64,000 nucleotides of DNA from Kitasatospora sp. MMS16-BH015 (GTDB taxonomy: Bacteria > Actinomycetota > Actinomycetes > Streptomycetales > Streptomycetaceae). How positions within the stretch are numbered: position 1 is the first letter of the stretch; each line of letters opens with the position of its first letter. The notes beneath the pieces are model-generated. The model had not been told where the DNA came from. It made no database searches and saw nothing but the letters and a program-made list of their open reading frames with translations. Below are positions 52,901 to 60,781 of the stretch, one piece after another. The stretch spans positions 5,890,001 to 5,954,000 of the forward strand of contig NZ_CP025394.1 of the NCBI RefSeq assembly GCF_002943525.1, given 5' to 3'. The translations under genes and the position numbers were made by a program.

Positions 52901-53289
52901 CCCGCTGGGGCGACACCGACACCGATCTGCTGGACAGCGACGTGGTGGTGCTCCCGGTCAAGCTCGGCAGCCTGCCCGGCCTGCGCCAGAGCACCGCCAA
53001 GCTGCGCTACGCGCTCTGGACCAGCTACGCGGGGCCCGGCCTGCCCAAGGCGAAGGAGGCGCTGGCCAAGATCGGGCTGGACGGGGAGAAGCCGACCCTG
53101 GCCTTCGACGTGCTGCACCCGGTGCTGGACGTGCGCAGCGGCCCCGACGGGCCGTCAGCCCTGCTCGCCCCGGCCCGCCCGGGCACCGTGCTGGAGGTCC
53201 GCCGCCCCGAGGGCGACCCGACCAGGCTGCTCCTGCTCCACCACCTCAACCCCGACGGCACCCGCGCCGAGGTCCTCGACCTGGGGTGA
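49966..53289 (+). CDS. Secreted S8 family serine peptidase (subtilase) with PA domain
   Basis: An 1107-residue exported protease. GTG 49966 follows AGGGAGG and directly precedes the signal peptide (MRTHAARRLTRIGIGLALFAG...GAVAEV). A propeptide-like region runs to about 150. The triad is clear: Asp189 in GIIDSGIDYTHADF, His265 in NGHGSHVAGTAAG and Ser613 in DGTSMAAPHVAG. A protease-associated (PA) domain is inserted between His and Ser (about 440-545; GVLYAADGDHLG...IPAAILAKADG). The long C-terminal half (about 690-1107) has Fn3-like and beta-rich segments that may bind envelope or substrate. It overlaps the end of the convergent GtrA gene. Confidence 0.93.
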   Translation: MRTHAARRLTRIGIGLALFAGSALFAAGPPSGAVAEVRAQAGAGAPQSMLLELDTEAAAPAWRRVGAEGRRARRAPETVRREAAQAGAAQRQRAEEALDRLAGAVRRTAPDALELYRTRTLLTGLAVLAPADRLPALRALPGVRAVHPISHKQRGNSYSVPLTGAPGVWSGATGLPGDTGQGVRIGIIDSGIDYTHADFGGPGTEAAFKAVDGAKPAPADLFPSAKVIGGKDLVGDDYSPDPASSHYQPVPHPDDNPIDCALNGHGSHVAGTAAGYGVTSAGKTYAGPYHEGLDPAGFKVGPGAAPGARLYAIRVFGCDGSTDQLAQALDLAADPNGDGDPSDHLDVVNLSLGSRFGSPDDADALAADHLSELGTLVVAAAGNEGDLYGVGGSPGTAPRALAVAASVDAHGDADGIRVLAPASLAGLVPVHWSAKYQGWAGKEVRGELARPVDQSDGCTAFSPADAQRLKGKVALVSWHVKDPDRACGSGVRADHAAEAGALGVLYAADGDHLGEIAGDDRIPAAILAKADGERLTEAVATGPVTVQLATPGNPLHGAVSQDQPQRVDTLTGFTSRGIGLPGLVKPDLAAPGETIWSAKAGSGSGGMREDGTSMAAPHVAGLAALVKAAHPDWSPAELKAALMDTAGDTWLGDDHSGPVYGPERAGAGRARVDQAVRTPVLAYAAGEGAVEGAVGVSFGPVPVTGPTELTRQVELRNHSDHPVEYATGYQAATEVPGASFELTPRQVRVAPGGTARVTVTLRVPGRIDRAPDPTIDLVQGGKARSWRPELSGRLVLTPVQEGPPVLRVPLFAAPRPASRLAAGPQVRAAGGSTLLGLTGTAAPTSAAGGLVSAFALGGESPRWPDCPPGVRDGERDDNPCVSRPGDRAADLRWGGAASDATTVQGDPLDQGTLYLAAAFWAPGPTPVGNFALNASLDTDGDGVTDVIVTADRLTNSDVLVARARDARTGELLGIEPLNARWGDTDTDLLDSDVVVLPVKLGSLPGLRQSTAKLRYALWTSYAGPGLPKAKEALAKIGLDGEKPTLAFDVLHPVLDVRSGPDGPSALLAPARPGTVLEVRRPEGDPTRLLLLHHLNPDGTRAEVLDLG

Positions 53290-53658
53290 GCGCCCGATCA
53301 GGATGATCTTGGAGAGCACGAAGGTGACCGGGATGGCCACCAGCGAGACCAGCAGCAGCGCGAGCAGGTGGTCCAGGTGCCACCAGCCGACCAGGGCCAC
53401 CAGCCCGCCGCTCTGCACCAGGTAGTTGGTGACGTTCGGGATCGGGAAGAGCGCGAACTTCTTCCAGGTCGGCTTCGTCCGGTAGGTGAAGTGGCAGTTC
53501 AGGAAGAACGAGCCGACCATGGCGAGGGCAAAGGAGAGCGTGAAGGCCGCGAAGTACGGCAGCACGTGGTCGAAGAGCCAGAACAGCAGGAACGAGTTGG
53601 CGGTGTTGACGCCGCCGACCAGCCCGAACCTGACGAACTGCCAGAACTGCGGCTTCAC
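53155..53658 (-). CDS. GtrA family membrane protein (putative polyprenyl-phosphate-sugar flippase)
   Basis: A 167-residue protein with four membrane helices (RFGLVGGVNTANSFLLFWLF..., FFLNCHFTYRTKPTW...) typical of GtrA/DPMS1, thought to move lipid-linked sugars across the membrane. GTG 53658 overlaps the stop of the glycosyltransferase gene by four bases (GTGA), so the pair is coupled. The family part ends near residue 128; the last 39 or so residues, Glu/Val/Gly-rich, are read from the strand opposite the protease gene and look like run-on sequence. Confidence 0.88.
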   Translation of the reverse strand: MKPQFWQFVRFGLVGGVNTANSFLLFWLFDHVLPYFAAFTLSFALAMVGSFFLNCHFTYRTKPTWKKFALFPIPNVTNYLVQSGGLVALVGWWHLDHLLALLLVSLVAIPVTFVLSKIILIGRSPQVEDLGAGAVGVEVVEQEQPGRVALGAADLQHGARAGRGEQG

Positions 53659-54635
53659 CGCGCCTCCTCACTGCCGTGCTCGCCCCGGTAGCCCTCGGAG
53701 CGGAAGGTAGCACGGGGGGTGTTGGTCTCCTTGACCAGGAAGTGCGGCCGCCGCTTGGTCTCGTAGTAGATCCGGCCGATGTACTCGCCGATCAGCCCCA
53801 GCATCACCATCTGCAGCCCGCCGAGCCCGACGATCGCCACGATCAGCGTCACGTACCCCGGGGAGTCGATGCCGTCCACCAGCGCGACCCCGGTGATCCA
53901 GGCCGCGTACAGCACGGCCACCCCGACCAGGGCCAGGCCGAGGTAGATCGCCACCCGCAGCGGCCGGTTGTTGAACGAGATCAGCCCGTCCATGCCGTAG
54001 TTGAGCAGGGCGCCGAAGCGCCACTTGGTCTCCCCGGCCTCCCGGGCGGCGTTCTGGTAGTCGAAGGTGACGGTGTCGAAGCCGATCCAGGAGAACAGGC
54101 CCTTGGAGAAGCGGTTGTACTCGGGCAGCGAGAGGATCGCGTCCACCGCGCGGCGCGAGAGCAGCCGGAAGTCGCCGACCCCGTCCTTGAGCTCCACGTC
54201 CACCCACTTGTTGACCAGGCGGTAGTAGAGCCGGCTGACGGCGCTGCGCACCGCCTTGTCGCCCTCGCGGCTGCGGCGGGCGATCACCTGGTCGTGGCCC
54301 CGGTCGTAGAGGTCGAGCATCCGCTCGATCAGCTCGGGCGGGTGCTGGAGGTCGGCGTCCATCAGCACCACGGCGTCCCCGCTGGCCTCGCGCAGGCCGG
54401 CCAGCATGCCGGCCTCCTTGCCGAAGTTGCGGCTGAAGGAGACGTAGCGGGTGGTGCCGGGGTGCTTGGCGGCCAGCGCGCGCAGCCGCTCCAGGGTGGC
54501 GTCGGAGCTGCCGTCGTCCACGTAGCAGAGCTCGTAGTCGACGGGGAGGCCCTCCAGGTTGTCCCTGATCTCGGCGTCGAAGAGCTCGATCACGGCCTCT
54601 TCGTTGTAACAGGGCACGACGATGGACAGGAGCAC
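53655..54635 (-). CDS. GT2 glycosyltransferase, GtrB/CsbB-like polyprenyl-phosphate sugar transferase
   Basis: A 326-residue membrane-bound GT-A enzyme; start GTG 54635, four bases after GGAGGAGG. It has the GT2 opening LLSIVVPCYNEEAVIELF, YVDDGSSD, the DAD motif (VLMDADLQHPPELIERM), DGVGDFRLLSRR, and two C-terminal membrane helices (LRVAIYLGLALVGVAVLYAAWITG and LIVAIVGLGGLQMVMLGLIGEYIGR). It likely loads a sugar onto polyprenyl phosphate for use outside the cell. Upstream open sequence in frame is not coding. Coupled to GtrA. Confidence 0.92.
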   Translation of the reverse strand: MLLSIVVPCYNEEAVIELFDAEIRDNLEGLPVDYELCYVDDGSSDATLERLRALAAKHPGTTRYVSFSRNFGKEAGMLAGLREASGDAVVLMDADLQHPPELIERMLDLYDRGHDQVIARRSREGDKAVRSAVSRLYYRLVNKWVDVELKDGVGDFRLLSRRAVDAILSLPEYNRFSKGLFSWIGFDTVTFDYQNAAREAGETKWRFGALLNYGMDGLISFNNRPLRVAIYLGLALVGVAVLYAAWITGVALVDGIDSPGYVTLIVAIVGLGGLQMVMLGLIGEYIGRIYYETKRRPHFLVKETNTPRATFRSEGYRGEHGSEEAR

Positions 54636-54683
54636 CGGTCCTCCTCCGGTCGGGGGACGCAGAGGGCTGCCGGTCGCTCTGCC

Positions 54684-54725
54684 ACGTATCACCAGACATC
54701 CGGTACGTATCACCAGATATCCAGT
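54684..54725. repeat. Two tandem 21-bp repeats before the glycosyltransferase gene
   Basis: Copies at 54684-54704 and 54705-54725 (ACGTATCACCAGACATCCGG... and ACGTATCACCAGATATCCAG...) match at 19 of 21 positions. They lie 49-90 bases upstream of the minus-strand start. Spacing of two helical turns suggests paired binding sites of one regulator. Confidence 0.7.
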
Positions 54726-54730
54726 AGATC

Positions 54731-57226
54731 CTACCGGGCCGCCTCCCGAAGGCCCCGGAAACGCCGCAGCCGAGTGACCAGCGCGACACCCCCGACCACC
54801 ACCAGCGCCGCGCCCGAGACCAGCAGCCCCGGAGTCAGCCCGGGGGTCTTGAAGGTGCAGGAGAACCGCCCCGCGCCCGAGCCCAGCGGCACCCCGATCA
54901 TGCCCAGCACCTGCTGCGGCGCGACCCGCGGACCGCCGTCCACCGAGCACTCCCAGCCCTGGGTGGCCGGCACCGCGACCAGCGCCGTCCCGCTCGACCC
55001 GGCCGGCAGCTCGGCGCTCAGCCCGTGCCCCGAGCTCTGCACCGCCGTGGCCGCCCGCAGCTTCGCCAGGGCCGGCCCCAGCTCCCCGGCCCGCAGGCAG
55101 CCGACCGGCTGCGCGGGCACCTGGGAGCCCTGGTCGGTCTGCAGTGCCACCCGCACCTGCCCGTCCGCCGGCACCACGCCCAGCTCCCGGATCGGCATCG
55201 CCGTCATCGGCTGCCGCCCGTAGCTGGCGTACTTCGCGCCCAGCGCCAGCACGTTCCCGGCGAACCACGGCCCGTAGAGGTAGGCCGTCGAGCCCGGGGT
55301 GCAGCTGCCGGTGAAGGTGGTCCAGGTGCCCCCGCGCGGGGTCGGCGGCAGCGACCAGCCGCTGGTCCCGTGCAGGGTGGGCTGCGGCCCGGCCACCGGG
55401 GTCAGCGTCGGCACGTCGTAGACCCTGCTGCCCAGCAGCGACTCCTGCCGGGCCCAGACCGAGGAGGTGTCCGGCCTGCCCGTCGGGCGCACGCTCACCA
55501 GCGGCGCCGCCGCCGGCGCCTGCTTGGCGGTGAATCCGGCCGGCGCCGAGCTGCTGTCCAGGTAGGTGCGCACCCCGAACAGCGCCCGCCCCACCGGATC
55601 CGCCGGGCTCAGCGTGTGCCGCCCCTGGATGTACCAGCCCGCGCCCAGGTCGTGCAGCAGCTGCGCCGTGACGGCCGGCAGGTACGAGCTGTAGTACGCC
55701 CCGCCCTCCCCGCCCAGCAGCAGCGGGTCGTTGGAGGCGAACTCGTGCGGCCCCGGATCGGTCCGCAGCTGCGGCCAGTCGTCGGCGCCCCGGATCACCC
55801 GGTACGCCTCCTTCGACCCCGCGCTGATCGTCTCGCGCGGCTTGAAGAAGTCCAGCCGGTCCCGCAGCACCGTCGCCCAGTACGCCGCGTAGGTCGACCC
55901 GGCCAGCACCCCGGCGCTCAGCACCAGCGCCACCGCCCGCCGCACCACCCGGTCCGCGTACCACCGCCGCAGCGCCCAGAGCGCCCCGACCACCAGCGCC
56001 GTCCCGACCAGCACCAGCAGGTACGTGGAGGAGCGCACCGAGCTCTGCCCGTGCCCGAGCAGCAGCACCAGCAGCGTCACCCCGCCGCCGCCCAGCAGCG
56101 CCACCGCGTCCGGCCGCCGGGCCAGCGAGACCCAGGCCGCCATGGTGAGCAGCCCGCTCAGCACGAAGGCCGCCCGGTACGGGCTCCCGTTCGGCATGGC
56201 CAGCCCGTGCCAGAGCAGGATGGTCGGCGTCCAGACGAAGCTCAGCCCCACCGCCACCAGCAGCGCGTACCAGCCCACCCGCTCGCGCACCCGCACCCGC
56301 CGGTTGAACGGCAGCGAGGCCACCAGCAGCAGCCCCAGCACCCCGATGAAGATGTTCGGCATCGAGTGGTCCGAGCGCCCGCCCGGCAGCAGCTGCGCCA
56401 GGTAGTCGGTGAGCCCCGGCGCCCCGGCGTACCGCGCCACCGGCGCCGGCTGCGAGGCCCGGCTGGCCTTCAGGCTGACCAGGATCACCGGCGCCGTGAC
56501 CAGCACCCCGACCACGACCATCCCGGCCGCCCGCCCCAGCACCCGAGCCCGCTTCCACCAGCTCACCCGGGCCAGCAGCACCCGCAGCACCAGCACCAGC
56601 CCGGCCCCGATGGTGGCCATCGCCCCGGTGTAGAAGTTCCCGCCCCAGGCCACCGCCACCGCCAGCGTCCCGAGCACCCACCGACGCTCGTGCAGGCACC
56701 AGTCACAGGCCAGCGCCACCAGCGGCAGCGAGACCAGCCCCCACATCCACATCGGATCCGGCGACCCGTCGTTCAACACCCACGCACAGAGCCCGTACCC
56801 GGCCCCCAACAACCCCCGCTGCCACCCCGGCCCCCGGTGCAACCGCCCCAGGAACACCGCCATCACGGCCGCCCCGAGCCCGATGCTCAGCAGCGTCACC
56901 AGGAACACCGGAAAGTTCACTGCATCCCGAGGAAACAGCCCCACCAGCCACGAGAACGGATTCATCAGGTACGCCATGAAGTCCGCCAGGAACGGCGCCC
57001 CGTACCCGCTGTTCCAGTTGAACAGCAGATCCCCGGTCGTGTTCCCGTGCATCAGGTCCCACAGATGCGCGTGGTACGGCACGAACTGGTTCCCCAGATC
57101 ATTCACCGCCCGCGACCGCCCCCCGAACGGATACGTCCCATGCACGGCCAGCGCGAGACAGTACGCCCCCATGGACAGACCGGCCGCAAGCGAGGGCCCC
57201 CCAAGCCGCTTCCAAAGCTGACGCAC
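54731..57226 (-). CDS. YfhO family membrane protein (GT-C-like glycosyltransferase)
   Basis: An 831-residue multi-pass protein, GTG 57226 after GGGAG. It has at least twelve membrane segments and ends with one more near 785-812. The first outside loop holds the family-type motif NDLGNQFVPYHAHLWDLMHG...NWNSGYGAPFLADFMAYLMNPFSW, whose acidic residue is expected for GT-C enzymes. The C-terminal half has a large outside domain. In Bacillus, YfhO works with CsbB to glycosylate lipoteichoic acid; here GtrB-like and GtrA genes follow, so a three-part surface glycosylation system is likely. The acceptor is unknown. Confidence 0.88.
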   Translation of the reverse strand: MRQLWKRLGGPSLAAGLSMGAYCLALAVHGTYPFGGRSRAVNDLGNQFVPYHAHLWDLMHGNTTGDLLFNWNSGYGAPFLADFMAYLMNPFSWLVGLFPRDAVNFPVFLVTLLSIGLGAAVMAVFLGRLHRGPGWQRGLLGAGYGLCAWVLNDGSPDPMWMWGLVSLPLVALACDWCLHERRWVLGTLAVAVAWGGNFYTGAMATIGAGLVLVLRVLLARVSWWKRARVLGRAAGMVVVGVLVTAPVILVSLKASRASQPAPVARYAGAPGLTDYLAQLLPGGRSDHSMPNIFIGVLGLLLVASLPFNRRVRVRERVGWYALLVAVGLSFVWTPTILLWHGLAMPNGSPYRAAFVLSGLLTMAAWVSLARRPDAVALLGGGGVTLLVLLLGHGQSSVRSSTYLLVLVGTALVVGALWALRRWYADRVVRRAVALVLSAGVLAGSTYAAYWATVLRDRLDFFKPRETISAGSKEAYRVIRGADDWPQLRTDPGPHEFASNDPLLLGGEGGAYYSSYLPAVTAQLLHDLGAGWYIQGRHTLSPADPVGRALFGVRTYLDSSSAPAGFTAKQAPAAAPLVSVRPTGRPDTSSVWARQESLLGSRVYDVPTLTPVAGPQPTLHGTSGWSLPPTPRGGTWTTFTGSCTPGSTAYLYGPWFAGNVLALGAKYASYGRQPMTAMPIRELGVVPADGQVRVALQTDQGSQVPAQPVGCLRAGELGPALAKLRAATAVQSSGHGLSAELPAGSSGTALVAVPATQGWECSVDGGPRVAPQQVLGMIGVPLGSGAGRFSCTFKTPGLTPGLLVSGAALVVVGGVALVTRLRRFRGLREAAR

Positions 57227-57247
57227 TGAACTCCCATCACAGAACGA

Positions 57248-57288
57248 GTTGCACTATCTAGGGGCGCGGGGAACTGCGCGAATCCGGA
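57248..57288 (+). repeat. Palindromic repeat, single arm f
   Basis: TTGCACTATCTAGGGGCGCG followed by GGGAACTGCGCGAATCCGG: one arm of the dispersed family with its GTTGCACTATC flank. No partner arm follows before the deacetylase gene end. Confidence 0.75.
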
Positions 57289-57328
57289 AGACGCCTCGCC
57301 GCAAGCCCGCGCAAATGACCCACTTGCA

Positions 57329-59386
57329 CTACCCCGCCGGCGCCCAGCCCCCGCCCACGCCCGCCGAATACAACTTCCCGTCACACCCCACCGCCACGAC
57401 CACGGCCACCCCCTTCGCATCCCGCCGCACAGCAGGCGTCCCCGCCATCAACGGCCCCCCGTGCACCCAACCACCCGTCCCGGAGAGCACCCCCACATGC
57501 CCCTGCCCGTCCCGCACGGCCACCGCGCCCTCCACCGCCGAGACCCGCCCGAACCCCCCGGGCCCGGCCGTCTCCCCGACCACCTTCCAGGCCTGGCCCG
57601 TGCGGCGAGCAGTGAGCACCTTCGCCGACTTCGGCTCCCGGAACTCCACCACCAGCGCGCCCTCGGCGACCCGAGCGCTCACCGGCCCGCCAGGCGTCGG
57701 CAACCCCGTCGGCCCGGCCGGCCGCAGCAGGCCGCCGGGCTCCGTCGAAGCCCAGTGCACCACGGTCCTCCCGGGCGCGAAGACATGGCTCAGCCCGGCG
57801 CCGTCCACGACCACGCCCAGCCCGTCCTGCACGGCCGGCCCGGCGTCCGGCGGCAGCGGCAGCGCCTGCCAGTCGTCGTCCAGGGTGCGGACCGAGACGC
57901 TCCCGCCCCAGTTCCGCGCGAACACCTGCACCGTGCCGTCGGCCAGCGCGAGGGCCGTCGGGTACCCGGCCTCCATCGACTTCACCGGGTCGTCCCCGTC
58001 CGGGGCGCCCAAGGAGGTCCACTCCCCGAAGCCGGAGCCGGAGTCCTCCTGCTCACAGGTGACGATCTCCCGCCGGTGCTTGCCGGCCTCGTACTCCAGC
58101 ACCGTCCGCACGCCGAACAGCCGCAGCTGCCCACTCGCCTGCTTGACGACCTGGAGCTGGCCTTCAAGACCGTCGCCCTCGATCTTCTCCGGCCCGCGCC
58201 AAGAGCCGGCTGCCCCGGTCCCGCCGCGCCACCACACCGCCGCACCGTTCAGCAGCGCGAAGGCGTGCAGCACGCCGTCCGCGCCCAGCACCAGCCACTC
58301 CCCGCTGCCGGGCGCGCGGTATCGGGTGCTCTGCGCCCAGCCGTTGCGCAGCGCGCCGCCCCCCACCTTCCGGTCGCCGCAGCCGGCCGGGTCGCCGCAG
58401 TCGCGGTCGTCGGTCCAGCCGTACACGTCGAGCAGGTGCGTCTTGCGGGCCACCGCCGGGGCGTCCAGGTTGTGCGGCAGCCCGGCGTTGACGTAGCCGA
58501 GGTAGCTCTCCACGCTGGCCGCCCGGCCCTTGCCGGCGGCGAAGTGGCGGGCGGCCGCGGCCTGGGCGAAGTAGGCCGAGTAGGTGTGGTCCTGGTGGTC
58601 CAGGTAGACCGCGCCGCCCGGCCGGCCGGGCTTCTCCGGGGCGTGCTCCGGGTTCGGGTCCAGGGTCCGCACCACGGTGGGGCGGTAGTGGTCGAGCACG
58701 GCGGCCAGGGTGGCCGTGACCTGTTCGCGGGTGTACGTGGCGCCGGGGGCGAGCTTGCTGCGGGCCGGCGGCAGGGTGGCCAACCGGTCGGTCTGGCCGA
58801 GCCAGAGGCCGCGCAGGCTCTCGGCCCGGGGCAGGCTGACGGCCCGGGCCTCGACCAGGGCCGGGAAGACCAGCTGGACGTGCGGGGCGGCCCGCAGGGT
58901 GTGCAGCTCGGCCTGGAGGCCGGGCAGGTAGGAGACCAGCTCCACGTCCCAGGGGCTGAGCTCCTCGCCGGTGGCCATCACGGCGTAGGAGGCGGCCAGC
59001 CCGTTGATCCGGGCCCGGGTGTACGCGGGCCGGTCGGCCGGCACCTCCCGCCGCTCGGCGTGCAGGATGTTGCGCCCGTCCGACTCGCCGTCGGTGAGGC
59101 AGACGGTGACGCAGGGCGCGCCGGAGGCCACGGCCTGGTCGAGGTCCGGGTTCATGAAGTAGAGGTTGTCGTCCGGGTGGGCGATCACGTGGACGAAGGA
59201 GAGGTCGGCGGCCCCGCCGGCCAGGCCGGTCCCCACCACGGGGTGCTCCTCCGCCGGCCCGGCCGCCCCCTTCGCCTTCGCCTGATCCGGCCGGGTGGCC
59301 TCCCAGATGCCGTACCCGGCGGCCGGAGCCGCCAGCAGACCGCCGGTCAGCCAGAGCGCGCGGCGTCTGGTGAGCGGGTTGCCCAT
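57329..59386 (-). CDS. Secreted PIG-L (LmbE) family deacetylase with C-terminal propeller-like domain
   Basis: A 685-residue protein. Start ATG 59386 follows GGGGGATCAAGGA; upstream in-frame codons are in the leuB promoter region. The N-terminus has a twin-arginine-like export signal (LTRRRALWLTGGLLAAPAAG). Residues about 55-330 are a PIG-L deacetylase: AHPDDN metal site, TDGESDG and DHQDHTYSAYF. Residues about 350-685 are repeats of 45-50 residues with a G-x-x-x-V-F-A pattern, like a lectin-type beta-propeller. It probably de-N-acetylates GlcNAc in an envelope polymer. It lies upstream of the YfhO/GtrB/GtrA genes on the same strand. Confidence 0.87.
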   Translation of the reverse strand: MGNPLTRRRALWLTGGLLAAPAAGYGIWEATRPDQAKAKGAAGPAEEHPVVGTGLAGGAADLSFVHVIAHPDDNLYFMNPDLDQAVASGAPCVTVCLTDGESDGRNILHAERREVPADRPAYTRARINGLAASYAVMATGEELSPWDVELVSYLPGLQAELHTLRAAPHVQLVFPALVEARAVSLPRAESLRGLWLGQTDRLATLPPARSKLAPGATYTREQVTATLAAVLDHYRPTVVRTLDPNPEHAPEKPGRPGGAVYLDHQDHTYSAYFAQAAAARHFAAGKGRAASVESYLGYVNAGLPHNLDAPAVARKTHLLDVYGWTDDRDCGDPAGCGDRKVGGGALRNGWAQSTRYRAPGSGEWLVLGADGVLHAFALLNGAAVWWRGGTGAAGSWRGPEKIEGDGLEGQLQVVKQASGQLRLFGVRTVLEYEAGKHRREIVTCEQEDSGSGFGEWTSLGAPDGDDPVKSMEAGYPTALALADGTVQVFARNWGGSVSVRTLDDDWQALPLPPDAGPAVQDGLGVVVDGAGLSHVFAPGRTVVHWASTEPGGLLRPAGPTGLPTPGGPVSARVAEGALVVEFREPKSAKVLTARRTGQAWKVVGETAGPGGFGRVSAVEGAVAVRDGQGHVGVLSGTGGWVHGGPLMAGTPAVRRDAKGVAVVVAVGCDGKLYSAGVGGGWAPAG

Positions 59387-59517
59387 TCCTTGATCCCCCG
59401 TGAAGAAAACATGAATACCGACGGATATTACCGAATGGTCCGTCTTCGCTCGAACCTCCGCCCGAAGGCGCACGGTCCGAATGGCGGACACGGGATGTCA
59501 GTGGCTGGGACGCGGAG

Positions 59518-59530
59518 TACTGTCTCGGAC
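59518..59530 (+). promoter_or_regulatory. Probable leaderless promoter of leuB
   Basis: TACTGT at 59518-59523 predicts a start point at about 59530, next to ATG 59531. No Shine-Dalgarno sequence is present. Confidence 0.4.
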
Positions 59531-60568
59531 ATGTCTCGCAGCCTTCGTCTCGCAGTGATCCCCGGTGACGGCATCGGCCAGGAAGTGGTGGCCGAGGGCC
59601 TCAAGGTGCTCTCCGCCGTCCTCCCCGCCGACGTCAAGGTGGAGACCACCGAGTACGACCTCGGTGCCCGCCGCTACAACCGCACCGGCGAGACCCTCCC
59701 CGACGAGGTGCTCGCGGAGCTCAAGACCCACGACGCGATCCTGCTCGGCGCCATCGGCGACCCCAGCGTGCCCTCCGGGGTGCTGGAGCGCGGTCTGCTG
59801 CTCAAGCTGCGGTTCGCCTTCGACCACTACCTGAACCTGCGCCCCTCCAAGCTCTTCCCGGCCGTCCAGGGCCCGCTCGCCGGCAACCCGGCCATCGACT
59901 TCGTGGTGGTCCGCGAGGGCACCGAGGGCCCGTACGTGGGCAACGGCGGCTCGCTGCGCACCGGCACCCCGGCCGAGGTGGCCACCGAGGTCAGCCTCAA
60001 CACGGCGTACGGCATCGAGCGGGTGGTCCGCGACGCGTACCGCCGGGCCGCCGCCCGCCCGCGCAAGAAGCTGACCCTGGTGCACAAGAACAACGTGCTG
60101 GTGCACGCCGGCCACCTCTGGTCGCGGATCTTCGCCGCGGTCGGCGCCGAGTACCCCGAGGTCACCACCGACTACCTGCACGTGGACGCGGCGACGATCT
60201 TCTTCGTCACCCAGCCCGAGCGGTTCGACGTGATCGTCACCGACAACCTGTTCGGCGACATCCTGACCGACCTGGCGGCGGCCGTCACCGGCGGCATCGG
60301 CCTGGCCGCGAGCGGCAACATCAACCCGACCGGCGAGTTCCCGTCGATGTTCGAGCCGGTGCACGGCTCGGCCCCCGACATCGCCGGCCAGGGCAAGGCC
60401 GACCCGACGGCCACCGTGCTCTCGGTGGCCATGCTGCTCGACCACCTCGGCTTCGCGGCCGAGGCGGCCAAGGTCGAGGCGGCCGTCGCGGCCGACCTGG
60501 CCGAGCGCTCCGGCACCCGCTCCACCTCCCAGGTCGGCGACGCGCTCGCCGCCCGAGTATCCGGCTGA
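59531..60568 (+). CDS. leuB: 3-isopropylmalate dehydrogenase
   Basis: A 345-residue NAD-dependent decarboxylating dehydrogenase of leucine synthesis. AVIPGDGIGQEVVAEGLKVL opens the protein; REGTEGPYVGNGG, HKNNVL (Lys) and DNLFGDILTDLAAAVTGGIGLAASGNINP carry the catalytic and metal Asp residues, and EPVHGSAPDIAGQG binds NAD. The short length and sequence fit the actinobacterial LeuB type. The ATG has no ribosome site; TACTGT ends eight bases upstream, so a leaderless mRNA is likely. Confidence 0.94.
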   Translation: MSRSLRLAVIPGDGIGQEVVAEGLKVLSAVLPADVKVETTEYDLGARRYNRTGETLPDEVLAELKTHDAILLGAIGDPSVPSGVLERGLLLKLRFAFDHYLNLRPSKLFPAVQGPLAGNPAIDFVVVREGTEGPYVGNGGSLRTGTPAEVATEVSLNTAYGIERVVRDAYRRAAARPRKKLTLVHKNNVLVHAGHLWSRIFAAVGAEYPEVTTDYLHVDAATIFFVTQPERFDVIVTDNLFGDILTDLAAAVTGGIGLAASGNINPTGEFPSMFEPVHGSAPDIAGQGKADPTATVLSVAMLLDHLGFAAEAAKVEAAVAADLAERSGTRSTSQVGDALAARVSG

Positions 60569-60592
60569 CGGGCCGGATCCAAGCGGAGGTGC

Positions 60593-60610
60593 TCCGGCCG
60601 GCTGGCCGGA
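60593..60610 (+). terminator. Short hairpin after leuB
   Basis: TCCGGCC (60593-60599) pairs with GGCCGGA (60604-60610), loop GGCT, then AACACCCC. Weak candidate terminator. Confidence 0.4.
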
Positions 60611-60675
60611 AACACCCCAGAGGTCTCCGGCGTACGGGCCGGTAAGACCTCGTCACAACAGCCTTCCGGCTGTTC

Positions 60676-60717
60676 GGCACGGCCCTTGAGATGCGACTAT
60701 CGACAGTGGGCCGTGCC
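60676..60717 (+). other. Hairpin in the ilvE 5' region
   Basis: Perfect 10-bp arms, 60676-60685 with 60708-60717, around 22 bases. It overlaps a 20-codon open frame at 60691-60753 (MRLSTVGRAFVCLFTERSVP). Possibly regulatory; the evidence is much weaker than for the ilvB and cimA leaders. Confidence 0.35.
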
Positions 60718-60781
60718 TTCGTGTGTCTGTTCACCGAACGGTCCGTGCCCTGACCAACCCCACGGTGAAGGACAGACAGCC

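Noticed and set aside
57227..57420. ATG-initiated minus-strand frame overlapping the YfhO start
   Set aside because: It covers the intergenic repeat and has no protein-like features; YfhO begins at GTG 57226 in another frame.
60691..60753. MRLSTVGRAFVCLFTERSVP as an ilvE leader peptide
   Set aside because: It has scattered Leu/Val only, no ribosome site, and no terminator between it and ilvE, unlike the ilvB and cimA leaders.
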